Shown in pieces: positions 1 through 7,734 of a stretch of DNA of 64,000 nucleotides. Numbering within the stretch: position 1 is the stretch's first letter; the number at the start of each line of letters is the position of its first letter. This DNA comes from Ensifer sp. Root278 (GTDB taxonomy: Bacteria; Pseudomonadota; Alphaproteobacteria; Rhizobiales; Rhizobiaceae), in NCBI RefSeq assembly GCF_001429285.1, contig NZ_LMJJ01000005.1, forward strand, positions 1 through 64,000. Direction: 5' to 3'. The notes beneath the pieces are model-generated. The model did no database searches, was not told where the DNA came from, and saw only the letters and a program-made list of their open reading frames with translations. The position numbers were made by a program, and so were the translations under genes.

Positions 1-119
1 TTTTGCTTCGCAAAACTCGGACCGGATTAAACGGGATTTTGCCTTCGGCAAAACCCGGAAAGAGCGGATAAATCCCATAGGGATTTACCGCGATGACGGA
101 TAAACCGCTTAGCGGTTTA
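1..119. repeat. Array of four short perfect hairpins before tRNA-fMet
   Basis: Four perfect inverted repeats with 3-nt loops follow one another at near-regular spacing: 1-15 (TTTTGC/GCAAAA), 37-53 (TTTTGCC/GGCAAAA), 69-87 (TAAATCCC/GGGATTTA) and 101-119 (TAAACCGC/GCGGTTTA). Short GGAT or GGGA tracts precede hairpins 2-4. No reading frame is evident. In rhizobia an initiator tRNA commonly sits distal to 5S rRNA in rrn operons, so this is probably the 5S-tRNA spacer and the hairpins may be RNA-processing or mosaic elements. That placement is inferred, since the window begins inside it. Confidence 0.75.
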
Positions 120-128
120 CCTAAATGG

Positions 129-205
<77 letters not shown>

Positions 206-210
206 AATCA

Positions 211-246
211 AAAAAAGCCCGCCAGGAGAAATCCCGCGGGCTTTTT
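211..246 (+). terminator. Rho-independent terminator after tRNA-fMet
   Basis: A run of six A precedes GCCCGC (217-222), a 13-nt loop, and GCGGGC (236-241) followed by five T. It starts six bases after the tRNA and would end the tRNA (probably rrn) transcript. The A run pairs with the U run, so it could also act on the minus strand. Confidence 0.9.
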
Positions 247-300
247 GACGTTCTTGCGCTACCCGGAGAGAACGGGCGAGGGCACGAAACACAGCGAATA

Positions 301-876
301 TCAGGCGACGTCGGCGGTCTTGGCCCCTTCGCCATCCCCCGCCGAAAGCCAGCCGCGCGTCGCCTCGAGGATCTCGTTCGACAGGGCCGGATCGTCGGTC
401 ATCCTGGCCAGGATCAGCGCGCCGATCATGCTCGCCGAATTGCCGATCGCGGCACGGCGCCTCTGCTTTTCGTCCAGGCCCGGCGCTATTTTACCCAGGC
501 GCTCGAACTGACGTTTGAGAAACGCTGTCATTTCCGTGCGTGCTCCCTGGGGTTGCCGGCTCACTTCCGACGCCAGGGCGGCAAGCGGGCAGCCATGTGC
601 GAAATCGTCTCGATGCTCCGCTGAAAGATAGCGCTGTGCGACGGCGGCCAAGTCCGTCGACTTTGGCTCGGCTTCTCCCCGGAGTCCGGCCAGGGTCTGG
701 GCAATCAGATCATCCTTGGACTTGAAGTAGCCGTAGAAGCCGCCGTGGGTGAGCCCGGCCGACTTCATCACATCCGTCACTGTGACGGACTCGAAACCAC
801 GCTCCCGGAACAGCCGACCAGCCGCCTCCAGAATGGTTCGCTTGTTGTCTTCGACCTGCTGTCGGCTCACGCGCAT
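301..876 (-). CDS. TetR/AcrR family transcriptional regulator
   Basis: A 191-residue TetR-type repressor. The N-terminal helix-turn-helix region (about residues 8-55) reads as a classic TetR domain, including ILEAAGRLFRERGFESVTV and GLTHGGFYGYFKSKDDL; the remainder is a divergent ligand-binding domain. It resembles the subgroup that controls divergent oxidoreductase genes in response to small electrophiles. The start is taken at ATG 876 because AGGAG lies six bases upstream; a GTG at 879 is in frame but too close to the RBS. It is transcribed divergently from the SDR gene at 973, and the 97-bp gap carries two TetR-like operators, so autoregulation and control of the neighbour are likely. The effector is unknown. 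Confidence 0.9.
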   Translation of the reverse strand: MRVSRQQVEDNKRTILEAAGRLFRERGFESVTVTDVMKSAGLTHGGFYGYFKSKDDLIAQTLAGLRGEAEPKSTDLAAVAQRYLSAEHRDDFAHGCPLAALASEVSRQPQGARTEMTAFLKRQFERLGKIAPGLDEKQRRRAAIGNSASMIGALILARMTDDPALSNEILEATRGWLSAGDGEGAKTADVA

Positions 877-904
877 CACCGTCTCCTAAATTTCGATTGA
901 CATT

Positions 905-949
905 ATACATGATGGCCGTCATATATCCAAATACATGATGACTATCATG
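905..949. promoter_or_regulatory. Twin palindromic operators between tetR and SDR genes
   Basis: Two related dyads lie in the divergent gap. Site 1 (909-922) is ATGATG-GC-CGTCAT with one mismatch; site 2 (934-949) is CATGAT-GACT-ATCATG, perfect. Both begin with the direct repeat ATACATGATG (905-914 and 931-940), exactly 26 bp apart. The spacing and symmetry suit two TetR dimers. The DNA is markedly AT-rich compared with its surroundings and must hold both divergent promoters. Confidence 0.7.
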
Positions 950-972
950 AATAAATCAAAGGAGCACACCCG

Positions 973-1761
973 ATGAGCAAGAAGTCTGCAGTCCTCGTAA
1001 CCGGTGCTTCCACCGGTATCGGCGCCGTCTATGCGGAGCGATTTGCGCGCCGCGGTCACGATCTCATTCTGGTCGCACGCAATGCGGTGCGCATGGCAGA
1101 GCTTGCCGAGCGGCTGCGGAGCGAAACCGGCGTGAATGTCGACGTTGTGCCCGCCGACCTGACGGACGAGCAGGATCTGGCCAAGGTCGAGCAGCGCCTG
1201 CGCGAGGATCAGCGTATTGGTGTTCTGGTCAACAATGCCGGCACATCGATCCCACGCGGCTTCCTTCAGCAAAAGGGCGAGGACATTTCGAAGCTCATCT
1301 CGCTCAATATTACTGCCGTCACCAGGCTGGCCCATGCCGTAGCGCCGCGTTTTGCCGAGAGGGGTGAGGGGGCGATCGTCAACATCGCTTCCGTCGTCGG
1401 CCTTGCGCCGGAGATGGGTGCTACTGTCTATGGCGCGACGAAGGCCTTCGTGCTGTTCCTTTCCCAGGGGCTGAACGTCGAGCTGGCGCCCAAGGGCGTC
1501 TATGTGCAGGCGGTGCTGCCGGCTGCGACGCGCACCGAGATCTGGGATCATGCGGGCGTCGATGTCGAAACGCTTGCGGGCGTGATGGAGGCCGGCGATC
1601 TCGTCGATGCGGCACTAGTCGGCTTTGATCGCCGCGAGTTGGTGACGATCCCGCCGCTGCCGGACGCCGGCCAGTGGCATACGTTCGACGCCGCGCGCCA
1701 GGCGATGCTGCCGAATTTCGCACAATCCGAGCCGGCTGAGCGTTATCGGTCGGCTGCCTGA
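973..1761 (+). CDS. SDR family NAD(P)-dependent oxidoreductase
   Basis: A 262-residue classical short-chain dehydrogenase/reductase. The cofactor motif TGASTGIG is at residues 10-17, NNAG at 87-90, and the catalytic set N112, S140, Y153, K157 is complete (YGATK). The dinucleotide fold and length are normal for the family; the substrate cannot be told from sequence. A strong RBS (AAAGGAG) precedes ATG 973. The gene is divergent from a TetR regulator with shared operators, the usual layout for an inducible detoxification reductase. It is followed by a hairpin (1776-1805) and then an aldo/keto reductase. Confidence 0.9.
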   Translation: MSKKSAVLVTGASTGIGAVYAERFARRGHDLILVARNAVRMAELAERLRSETGVNVDVVPADLTDEQDLAKVEQRLREDQRIGVLVNNAGTSIPRGFLQQKGEDISKLISLNITAVTRLAHAVAPRFAERGEGAIVNIASVVGLAPEMGATVYGATKAFVLFLSQGLNVELAPKGVYVQAVLPAATRTEIWDHAGVDVETLAGVMEAGDLVDAALVGFDRRELVTIPPLPDAGQWHTFDAARQAMLPNFAQSEPAERYRSAA

Positions 1762-1775
1762 TCAAACCGCTGGCC

Positions 1776-1805
1776 GTGGGAGCGGACGACCGTGTCGGCT
1801 CCCAC
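1776..1805 (+). terminator. Possible terminator hairpin after SDR gene
   Basis: GTGGGAGC (1776-1783) pairs with GCTCCCAC (1798-1805) around a 14-nt loop, 15 nt after the SDR stop. No U tract follows, so it may stabilise or attenuate rather than terminate. Nothing else is evident up to the next gene at 2015. Confidence 0.4.
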
Positions 1806-2014
1806 GACAATAGGACAGCAAAGCGCTGGCGGGCGACCCGGCGCATTGCTCGTCATCGCTACCCGCTTCGCACGATCGTCGATAATGCTCGGGCGTTTGC
1901 CAAGCGCCCTCGGGCTGGTAGAGATTGAGGATCAAAGATTCGCTACCGCAGCCAGTTGCGCCTGCGGGCGGAAATCCTCCTTCGAAACAATGTTGACGGT
2001 GCGAGCATAATCCG

Positions 2015-2944
2015 ATGAGAAAATTCAACCTGGGAACAACCGATCTCTCCGTTTCATCCGCCGTTCTCGGCCTGATGCGGATCGCCGATCTCAGTGATGA
2101 CGCCATTGCCCGGCTTTATGGCAAGGCGCGGGACGTCGGCATCAACGTCTTCGATCACGCCGACATTTATGGCGGCGAACTGCATGCCTGCGAGCGTCGG
2201 TTCGGCGATGCGTTGCGGCTGAAGCCTGCCGAGCGTGAACAGATCGTTATCCAGAGCAAGTGCGGTATCCGGCGCGGCTACTTCGATTTCTCCCGCGACC
2301 ATATCCTCCAGTCCGTCGACCGCTCGCTTGCGGCACTGAAGACCGACTATCTCGATCTTTTGCTGCTGCATCGCCCGGATGCCCTGGTGGAGCCGGAGGA
2401 AGTGGCCGATGCCTTCGACAAACTGCAGGCGGGCGGCAAGGTCAGGCATTTCGGCGTGTCGAACCATACGCCGCGGCAGATCGATCTCCTGAAGACGGCC
2501 GTGCGCCAGCCGCTCGTCGCCAATCAGATCCAGCTCAGCATTGCCCACGCCCCCTCGGTCGCGTTTGGGATTGCCGCGAACATGGCGGGTCTCGAGCAGT
2601 CGATCGACCGCGACGGCGAGGTGGTCGTCTATTCGCGGATCAACCGCATGACGCTGCAGGCCTGGTCACCGTTCCAGCAGGGCTTTTTCGGCGGTGTCTT
2701 CGTCGGCGACGAAACCAATTTTCCCGAACTCAACCGGGTGCTCGACGAACTCTCCGGCAAATATGCGGTGTCGCCGTCGGCCATCGCCTACGCCTGGATC
2801 GCCCGGCATCCGGCCAACATCCAGGTGGTCCTTGGAACGACGAGCCCGGAACGGCTGGCAGACATCGCGCCCGGCGCGGATACCACGCTGTCGCGCGAAG
2901 ACTGGTACCGCCTCTTTACTGCGGCCGGGCACGTGCTGCCCTGA
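2015..2944 (+). CDS. Aldo/keto reductase (YdhF-like)
   Basis: A 309-residue TIM-barrel oxidoreductase of the aldo/keto reductase superfamily, closest in feel to E. coli YdhF. The catalytic tetrad is visible: D47 and Y52 in FDHADIYGG, K82 in QSKCG, H119 in LLLLHRPD. The NADPH-binding C-terminal part (VVLGTTSPERL) is present. Such enzymes reduce aldehydes and ketones in the cytoplasm. It is codirectional with the TetR-controlled SDR 250 bp upstream but separated by a hairpin; its own RBS is weak. A strong bidirectional terminator follows at once. Confidence 0.9.
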   Translation: MRKFNLGTTDLSVSSAVLGLMRIADLSDDAIARLYGKARDVGINVFDHADIYGGELHACERRFGDALRLKPAEREQIVIQSKCGIRRGYFDFSRDHILQSVDRSLAALKTDYLDLLLLHRPDALVEPEEVADAFDKLQAGGKVRHFGVSNHTPRQIDLLKTAVRQPLVANQIQLSIAHAPSVAFGIAANMAGLEQSIDRDGEVVVYSRINRMTLQAWSPFQQGFFGGVFVGDETNFPELNRVLDELSGKYAVSPSAIAYAWIARHPANIQVVLGTTSPERLADIAPGADTTLSREDWYRLFTAAGHVLP

Positions 2945-2970
2945 CGGCGATTTTGGTGCGCCGGACAGTA

Positions 2971-3002
2971 AAAAGGCCCGCTCGGATGTGAGCGGGCCTT
3001 TT
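2971..3002. terminator. Bidirectional terminator between convergent genes
   Basis: AAAAGGCCCGCT (2971-2982) pairs perfectly with AGCGGGCCTTTT (2991-3002), loop 8 nt. It lies between the aldo/keto reductase (plus) and the demethylase-like gene ending at 3028 (minus), with U runs on both strands. Confidence 0.92.
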
Positions 3003-3027
3003 CGTTTTTGGTTCTGGTGCCGATCGA

Positions 3028-5589
3028 TCAGGTGCGCGGCTTCAGGTTCTCGGGGTCGTAGAGCGGCTTGTAGCCGATGCCGACGACTTCGACCGGATAG
3101 GTCTCGGCGAAGTATTCGACGTTCAACTTGCGGCCGACCTGGCAATGGGACCAGGGCAGATAGGCAAGCGCGATGTTCTTGCCGATCGTCGGCCCGAAGG
3201 CGATCGAGGTGGTGTAGGAGCGGCGGCCGAGTTCGTCGACCAGCACCTTGCCGGTTTCCGGATCCATCACCGGCAGGGTGCCGACCGGGTAGCGCTTCAC
3301 GCCATTCTTGTCGGTATTCTCCGTCAGAACGAGCGTGCAGAGCATGGCGGGCTGGTGTTCGCGCGCCTTGTATTCGAGGTGCTTGGCCTTGCCGCGGAAG
3401 TCGACGTCCTTGACCTTCGGACGGGCAAGGTCGGCCTCGATCAGGTTGTACTGGGTGAGAAGATCGGCGTTCTGCAGGCGCAGGCTCTTTTCCATGCGGC
3501 GCGAGTTGGCATAGGTTTCGACGCCGAAGGCCATGACGCCGGTGGCGCGTAGCGCGTCCCAGACGGCAAGGCCGTCCTCGTACTTCATATGCAGTTCCCA
3601 GCCCTGCTCGCCGACATAGGAGATGCGGAAGGCGGTGACCTTTTTGCCGGCGATTTCGATCGGCTTGATGGCGGCGAAGGCGAAGTTCTCGAGATCGAGG
3701 CCCGCCGGATCGGCAACCACCTTCTTCAGCGTTTGGCGGGCATTGGGCCCCCAGATGCCGATGGTGATGAATTTTTCCGAAACGTCGGTGATGGTGACGT
3801 CAAGGCCGCGGTCTTCCGCGACGCGGCGCATGTACTGGAAGTCGCGCGGTCCGGCATCGGCGCCGTTCACGAGACGGCAGCGGTCGGCCATGCGGAAGAC
3901 GGTGAAGTCGGCCCGCACCATGCCCTCGTCATCGAGGAAGTGGGTGTAGATGCCCTTGCCGATGTTGCCGTCGCCACCGATCTTGGCGGCGCAAAGCCAC
4001 TCGAGCAGTTCGACATGGTCAGGACCTTCGATGTCGACCATGTGGAAGTGCGACAGGTTGACGATGCCGCAATCCTCGCTCATCGCCAGATGTTCGGCGT
4101 TGGACACGCGCCAGAAATGGCGGCTGTCCCACTCGTTCTCGCGCACCGGAACGCGGTCGCCGTATTTTTCGAGAAGATGTTCGTTGGCGGCGTAGCCGTG
4201 CGCGCGCTCCCAGCCGCCGAGTTCCATGAAGTAGCCGCCGAGCTCCTTCTCGCGCTCGTAGAAGGGCGAGCGCTTGACGTTGCGGCCGCTGGCATAGGGT
4301 TCGCGCGTGTGCACGGCGGGGTAATAGATCTTCTGCGCCGCCTCGAAGCAGCGGCCCTCGATGAACTCCTCCTCGAGCTGGTGCGGGTAGAAGCGGGAAT
4401 AGTCGATCGAGGCATGGTCGATCTCGGTGCGCCCGTCAGTCATCCAGTCGGCGATCAGCTTGCCGTAGCCGGGGCCGTCCTTCACCCAGATGGCGACGCA
4501 GTACCAGAGGCCGCGCACCTTCTGGCTCTCGCCGCAGGAGGGGCCGCCGGCGGCCGAGACCTGCAGGAGGCCGTTGAAGGAGTGGCTCTCGTTATAGCCA
4601 AGCTCGCCGAGGATCGGCGTCAGCTCCATGGCGCGCTCGAGCGGCTCGATGATCTGCTCCATCTCGAGGTCGCGCTGTGACGGCGACAGGCGCGCCTCGT
4701 GCTTTTCAAGAATGTGCCGGGGATGGCAGAGGCGCGGATTGGTGGTCTCGTAATAACCCCACTCGATCTGGCCGCCTTCGGTGGTCTTCGGGTCGCCGGT
4801 GTCGCGCATATAGGCGGAGTTGCCCTGGTCGCGCAAAAGCGGGAAGCCGATTTCCTTGCCGGTGCCTTCGAACTCGTTATACGGGCCGAAGAAGGTGAGC
4901 GGATGGTCGACCGGCATGACCGGTAGATCCTCGCCGACCATTTCGGCGATCAAGCGGCCCCAGATGCCGGCGCAGACGATGACGTGGTCGGCAATGATCG
5001 TGCCGCGATGGGTGACGACACCCTTGATGCGGCCGTTCTCGACAATCAGCGACTTCGCCGGCGTGTTGCCGAAGACCTGCAGTTTGCCGGACTTTTCCGC
5101 CGCATCGACGAGCTTGCCGGCAACCGTCTGCGAGCGCGGGATGACGAGGCCGGCATCCGGGTCGAACATGCCGCCCATGACCTGATCCTCTTCGATCAGC
5201 GGGAACATCTTCTTGATTTCAGCCGGCGAGACATAGTGTGCGCGGGTGCCGAAGGCCTTGGCAGAGGAAAGCTTGCGCTTGATCTCCTCCATCCAGACAT
5301 CGTCGCCGGTGCGCGCGACTTCCAGGCCGCCGATGCGGGCGTAGTGGCCCATCTTCTCGAAGAAATCGATCGAATACTGCGTCGTCCAGACCGAGAGATA
5401 GTCATGGCTGGTCGTGTAGCAGAAGTCCGAAGCGTGGGCGGTCGAGCCGATATCGGTCGGCACACCTGACTTGTCGATGCCGACGATATCGTCCCAGCCG
5501 CGCTCGATCAGGTGGTGCGCGATCGAGGCACCCACGATGCCACCCAGCCCGATGATTACGACTTTCGCCTTTTGCGGAAACTCTGCCAT
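3028..5589 (-). CDS. FAD-dependent oxidoreductase/GcvT fusion (dimethylglycine or sarcosine dehydrogenase-like)
   Basis: An 853-residue two-part enzyme. Residues about 8-400 form a DAAO-type FAD domain, with a glycine-rich loop GLGGIVG at 14-20 and H52 in GSTAHAS at the place where family members bind FAD covalently. Residues about 430-853 are a GcvT/aminomethyltransferase-type folate domain, as in dimethylglycine dehydrogenase. The known reaction of the family is oxidative N-demethylation of a methylated amine with capture of formaldehyde on tetrahydrofolate. The glycine loop carries one extra residue compared with the common GGGIVG form, which suggests a distinct subgroup. It stands alone on the minus strand between terminator 2971-3002 and the 5590-5908 gap. 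The exact substrate is not shown by sequence. Confidence 0.85.
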   Translation of the reverse strand: MAEFPQKAKVVIIGLGGIVGASIAHHLIERGWDDIVGIDKSGVPTDIGSTAHASDFCYTTSHDYLSVWTTQYSIDFFEKMGHYARIGGLEVARTGDDVWMEEIKRKLSSAKAFGTRAHYVSPAEIKKMFPLIEEDQVMGGMFDPDAGLVIPRSQTVAGKLVDAAEKSGKLQVFGNTPAKSLIVENGRIKGVVTHRGTIIADHVIVCAGIWGRLIAEMVGEDLPVMPVDHPLTFFGPYNEFEGTGKEIGFPLLRDQGNSAYMRDTGDPKTTEGGQIEWGYYETTNPRLCHPRHILEKHEARLSPSQRDLEMEQIIEPLERAMELTPILGELGYNESHSFNGLLQVSAAGGPSCGESQKVRGLWYCVAIWVKDGPGYGKLIADWMTDGRTEIDHASIDYSRFYPHQLEEEFIEGRCFEAAQKIYYPAVHTREPYASGRNVKRSPFYEREKELGGYFMELGGWERAHGYAANEHLLEKYGDRVPVRENEWDSRHFWRVSNAEHLAMSEDCGIVNLSHFHMVDIEGPDHVELLEWLCAAKIGGDGNIGKGIYTHFLDDEGMVRADFTVFRMADRCRLVNGADAGPRDFQYMRRVAEDRGLDVTITDVSEKFITIGIWGPNARQTLKKVVADPAGLDLENFAFAAIKPIEIAGKKVTAFRISYVGEQGWELHMKYEDGLAVWDALRATGVMAFGVETYANSRRMEKSLRLQNADLLTQYNLIEADLARPKVKDVDFRGKAKHLEYKAREHQPAMLCTLVLTENTDKNGVKRYPVGTLPVMDPETGKVLVDELGRRSYTTSIAFGPTIGKNIALAYLPWSHCQVGRKLNVEYFAETYPVEVVGIGYKPLYDPENLKPRT

Positions 5590-5908
5590 TGATTGCGACC
5601 CTAGTTGGATTGGATGCCGGATTTTAGGGCGTGAGACGCGCCGACTAGAGCCTGTCTACGACATAATCATCAAACTGCACGACCAGAGCCGAGCAATCTG
5701 TGGATCGTAGAACGAGAGCTAGCGGGACGGTCATGCCACTGATTTCGTGAGAAAAAGCGTCGAAGAGCATCGAAGCGATTTCTCTTAGCATACAGAAGAC
5801 GCGGGCGCATTCGAATGCGTCATCGCATGGGGCACGAATGTCGGTTTTGCGGCGACGCCACGATGCAGGCGATCTGCGACATCGTGCGGGCGGCTTGCTG
5901 CTTCACGA
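5590..5908. other. Intergenic region, promoter side of 3028-5589 gene
   Basis: About 320 nt with no convincing gene. It holds the upstream region of the demethylase-like gene (minus strand) and the 3' side of the oxidase operon. The minus strand contains TTGATGATTATG and the small dyad GTCGTAGAC near 5650-5675, a possible regulatory site; no clear terminator for the cox operon was found. Confidence 0.4.
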
Positions 5909-6286
5909 TCACGGTGCCGCGCCGAAGAAGGCAAGGCGGGTGAAGAGCACGTAGTGCGATTCCGAGACCATCAGAGCGACGAAGACCAGCACCAGCAGCG
6001 GTGGCAGCAGGATCGCGTAGATCAGCGCCAGCCGCTCCCAGGCCATGTGCATGAAGATCGCGACGATGAGGCCGGCCTTCAGCACCATGAAGAGCAGGAT
6101 CAGCGACCACCTGAGATAGCCCTGCAGCCCGACATAGTCGACGAGATAGGAGAAGGTGCTGAGCACGAACAGCAGCACCCAGACGACCAGGTAGAGGCCG
6201 ATCGGATGCTGCTGGTGTTGTTCATGCGCCGGTGCCCGCGACCCTGCCTGCGGTATCGTGTCGGTGTGTGCCGTCGTTTCGGTCAT
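5909..6286 (-). CDS. Cytochrome c oxidase subunit IV (COX4_pro/CyoD-like)
   Basis: A 125-residue small membrane protein with three predicted transmembrane segments (around LYLVVWVLLFVLSTFSYLV, YLRWSLILLFMVLKAGLIVAIFMHM and LIYAILLPPLLVLVFVALMV). This is the pattern of the prokaryotic subunit IV of haem-copper oxidases, which supports assembly rather than catalysis. The N-terminus is polar and His-rich. ATG 6286 is preferred because GAGG lies seven bases upstream; ATG 6292 is also possible. It is the last gene of the minus-strand oxidase operon, ten bases after the subunit III gene. Confidence 0.85.
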   Translation of the reverse strand: MTETTAHTDTIPQAGSRAPAHEQHQQHPIGLYLVVWVLLFVLSTFSYLVDYVGLQGYLRWSLILLFMVLKAGLIVAIFMHMAWERLALIYAILLPPLLVLVFVALMVSESHYVLFTRLAFFGAAP

Positions 6287-6295
6287 GGCCATGCC

Positions 6296-7018
6296 TCACC
6301 ACAGATAGAAGAATGCGAAGATGAAGACCCAGACGAGGTCGACGAAGTGCCAATAGAGGCCGGTGATCTCGACGATCTCGTATTGCCCCTTGCGGCTCGT
6401 GAAGAAGCCGCGCCTGCCGGTGTCGAAGTCGCCGCGCCAGACCTTGCGGGCGATGATCAGCAGGAAGATGACGCCAATCGTGACGTGTGTGCCGTGGAAG
6501 CCGGTAATCATGAAGAAGGTCGAGCCGAATTGGGCAGCGCCCCAAGGGTTGCCCCAGGGGCGTACGCCTTCGGTGATCAGCTTGGTCCACTCGAAGGCCT
6601 GCATGCCAACGAAGGTGGCGCCGAAGAGCGCCGTCACCACCATGAGCAAAGCGGTTTTCCTTCGATCCTGGCGGTAGCCGAAATTGACGGCCATGGCCAT
6701 TGTGCCGCTCGAGGTGATCAGCACGAAGGTCATGATGGCGATCAGGATCAGCGGCACGTCGGAACCGCCGATGTGCAGCGCGAAGACCTCGCTCGGATTG
6801 GGCCACGGAACGGCCGTCGACATGCGCGCCGACATGTAGGCGATGAGGAAACAACCGAAGATGAAGGTGTCGCTGAGGAGGAAGATCCACATCATCGCCT
6901 TGCCCCAGGAGACGTTCTTGAACGTCCTTTGATCCGAAGCCCAGTCGGCGGCGAAACCGGCAAGTCCCGCCGGGCGGTGGAGCGGTTCTCGGACAGGCGA
7001 ATGTGTCTCGACAGACAT
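6296..7018 (-). CDS. coxP: Cytochrome c oxidase subunit III
   Basis: A 240-residue membrane protein of the haem-copper oxidase subunit III family. Visible family features are WIFLLSDTFIFGCFLIAY near the N-terminus, the long ITGFHGTHVTIGVIFL helix, and the closing GLYWHFVDLVWVFIFAFFYLW. It has about six or seven transmembrane helices. Subunit III stabilises the oxidase core and its proton uptake. The start at ATG 7018 has AAGGAG eight bases upstream and lies 11 nt after the preceding gene. It is the second of two subunit III-like genes in a row, as in coxMNOP-type clusters; the O/P letters are assigned from that layout only. Confidence 0.85.
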   Translation of the reverse strand: MSVETHSPVREPLHRPAGLAGFAADWASDQRTFKNVSWGKAMMWIFLLSDTFIFGCFLIAYMSARMSTAVPWPNPSEVFALHIGGSDVPLILIAIMTFVLITSSGTMAMAVNFGYRQDRRKTALLMVVTALFGATFVGMQAFEWTKLITEGVRPWGNPWGAAQFGSTFFMITGFHGTHVTIGVIFLLIIARKVWRGDFDTGRRGFFTSRKGQYEIVEITGLYWHFVDLVWVFIFAFFYLW

Positions 7019-7029
7019 GCCTTGGCTCC

Positions 7030-7734
7030 TTAGGTCAAGAGTTGCCGGCAGAGCTCGACGAAGTCGTTGGCCCAGCCGGAAAAGAGCGCGAAAAGCACCA
7101 GCCAAACGGCCAGCATGAAATGCCAGTAGGTGGCGCAGAGCGTGATCGACAGCACGGCCCTCTCGTCCATCGGGCCGGCGCGCGTTCTCACGATCACTCG
7201 GGTGAGCGCGAAGAGGCCGCCGAGGATGTGCAGGCCATGCATGCCTGATATCATGTAGAAGAAGCTGTTGGCCGGGTTGTCGGCGATGAGAAAGCCGGCA
7301 TCGGTCAGTTCGCGCCAGGCGAAGACCTGGCCCGCGAGGAAGGCGAGCCCCGCGGCAAGCGCAGCGATCAGGGCCGTGCGGCTTGCCTCGTCACGATGGC
7401 GCTCCGCGGTGACGCGCGCCGCATGCAGAAGCAGGCTGCCGAGCCCGAGGATGGCGGTGTTCAGCCAGAGGACTTTCGGCATTGGCGTCGACCACCAGTC
7501 GGTCGATGCCATGCGCATGAAATAGGCGCTGATGAAAAGCGAGAAGAGCGCGGCGACGACGGCGAGGAAGACGCCGAGGCCGATTTTTGCGGGTGGGATC
7601 GAAGGACGACCATCTGGACGCGGGTCAAACGCGTGACCGACCTCCAGCCAGGGTTTTGAGAAGAGCCGCTGCCGGCTGAGCCACCAGCCGGCGATCGTGA
7701 GAATCACGGCCAGCAGGATCAAGGTGACGTTCAT
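7030..7734 (-). CDS. coxO: Subunit III-like haem-copper oxidase protein
   Basis: A 234-residue polytopic membrane protein. It shares subunit III features with the next gene (YMISGMHGLHILGGLFAL and ATYWHFMLAVWLVLFALFSGW) but has a different N-terminus, beginning with a single hydrophobic helix and an Arg-rich loop. The start overlaps the subunit I stop by 4 nt (ATGA), so the two are translationally coupled. Two tandem subunit III-type genes are known in coxMNOP-like clusters. It may replace or complement the canonical subunit III. Sure as to family, unsure as to why two are needed. Confidence 0.8.
   Translation of the reverse strand: MNVTLILLAVILTIAGWWLSRQRLFSKPWLEVGHAFDPRPDGRPSIPPAKIGLGVFLAVVAALFSLFISAYFMRMASTDWWSTPMPKVLWLNTAILGLGSLLLHAARVTAERHRDEASRTALIAALAAGLAFLAGQVFAWRELTDAGFLIADNPANSFFYMISGMHGLHILGGLFALTRVIVRTRAGPMDERAVLSITLCATYWHFMLAVWLVLFALFSGWANDFVELCRQLLT

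Noticed and set aside
3589-4680. A 363-codon plus-strand frame inside the 3028-5589 gene
   Set aside because: Antisense to both domains of a conserved flavoenzyme; no motif of its own.
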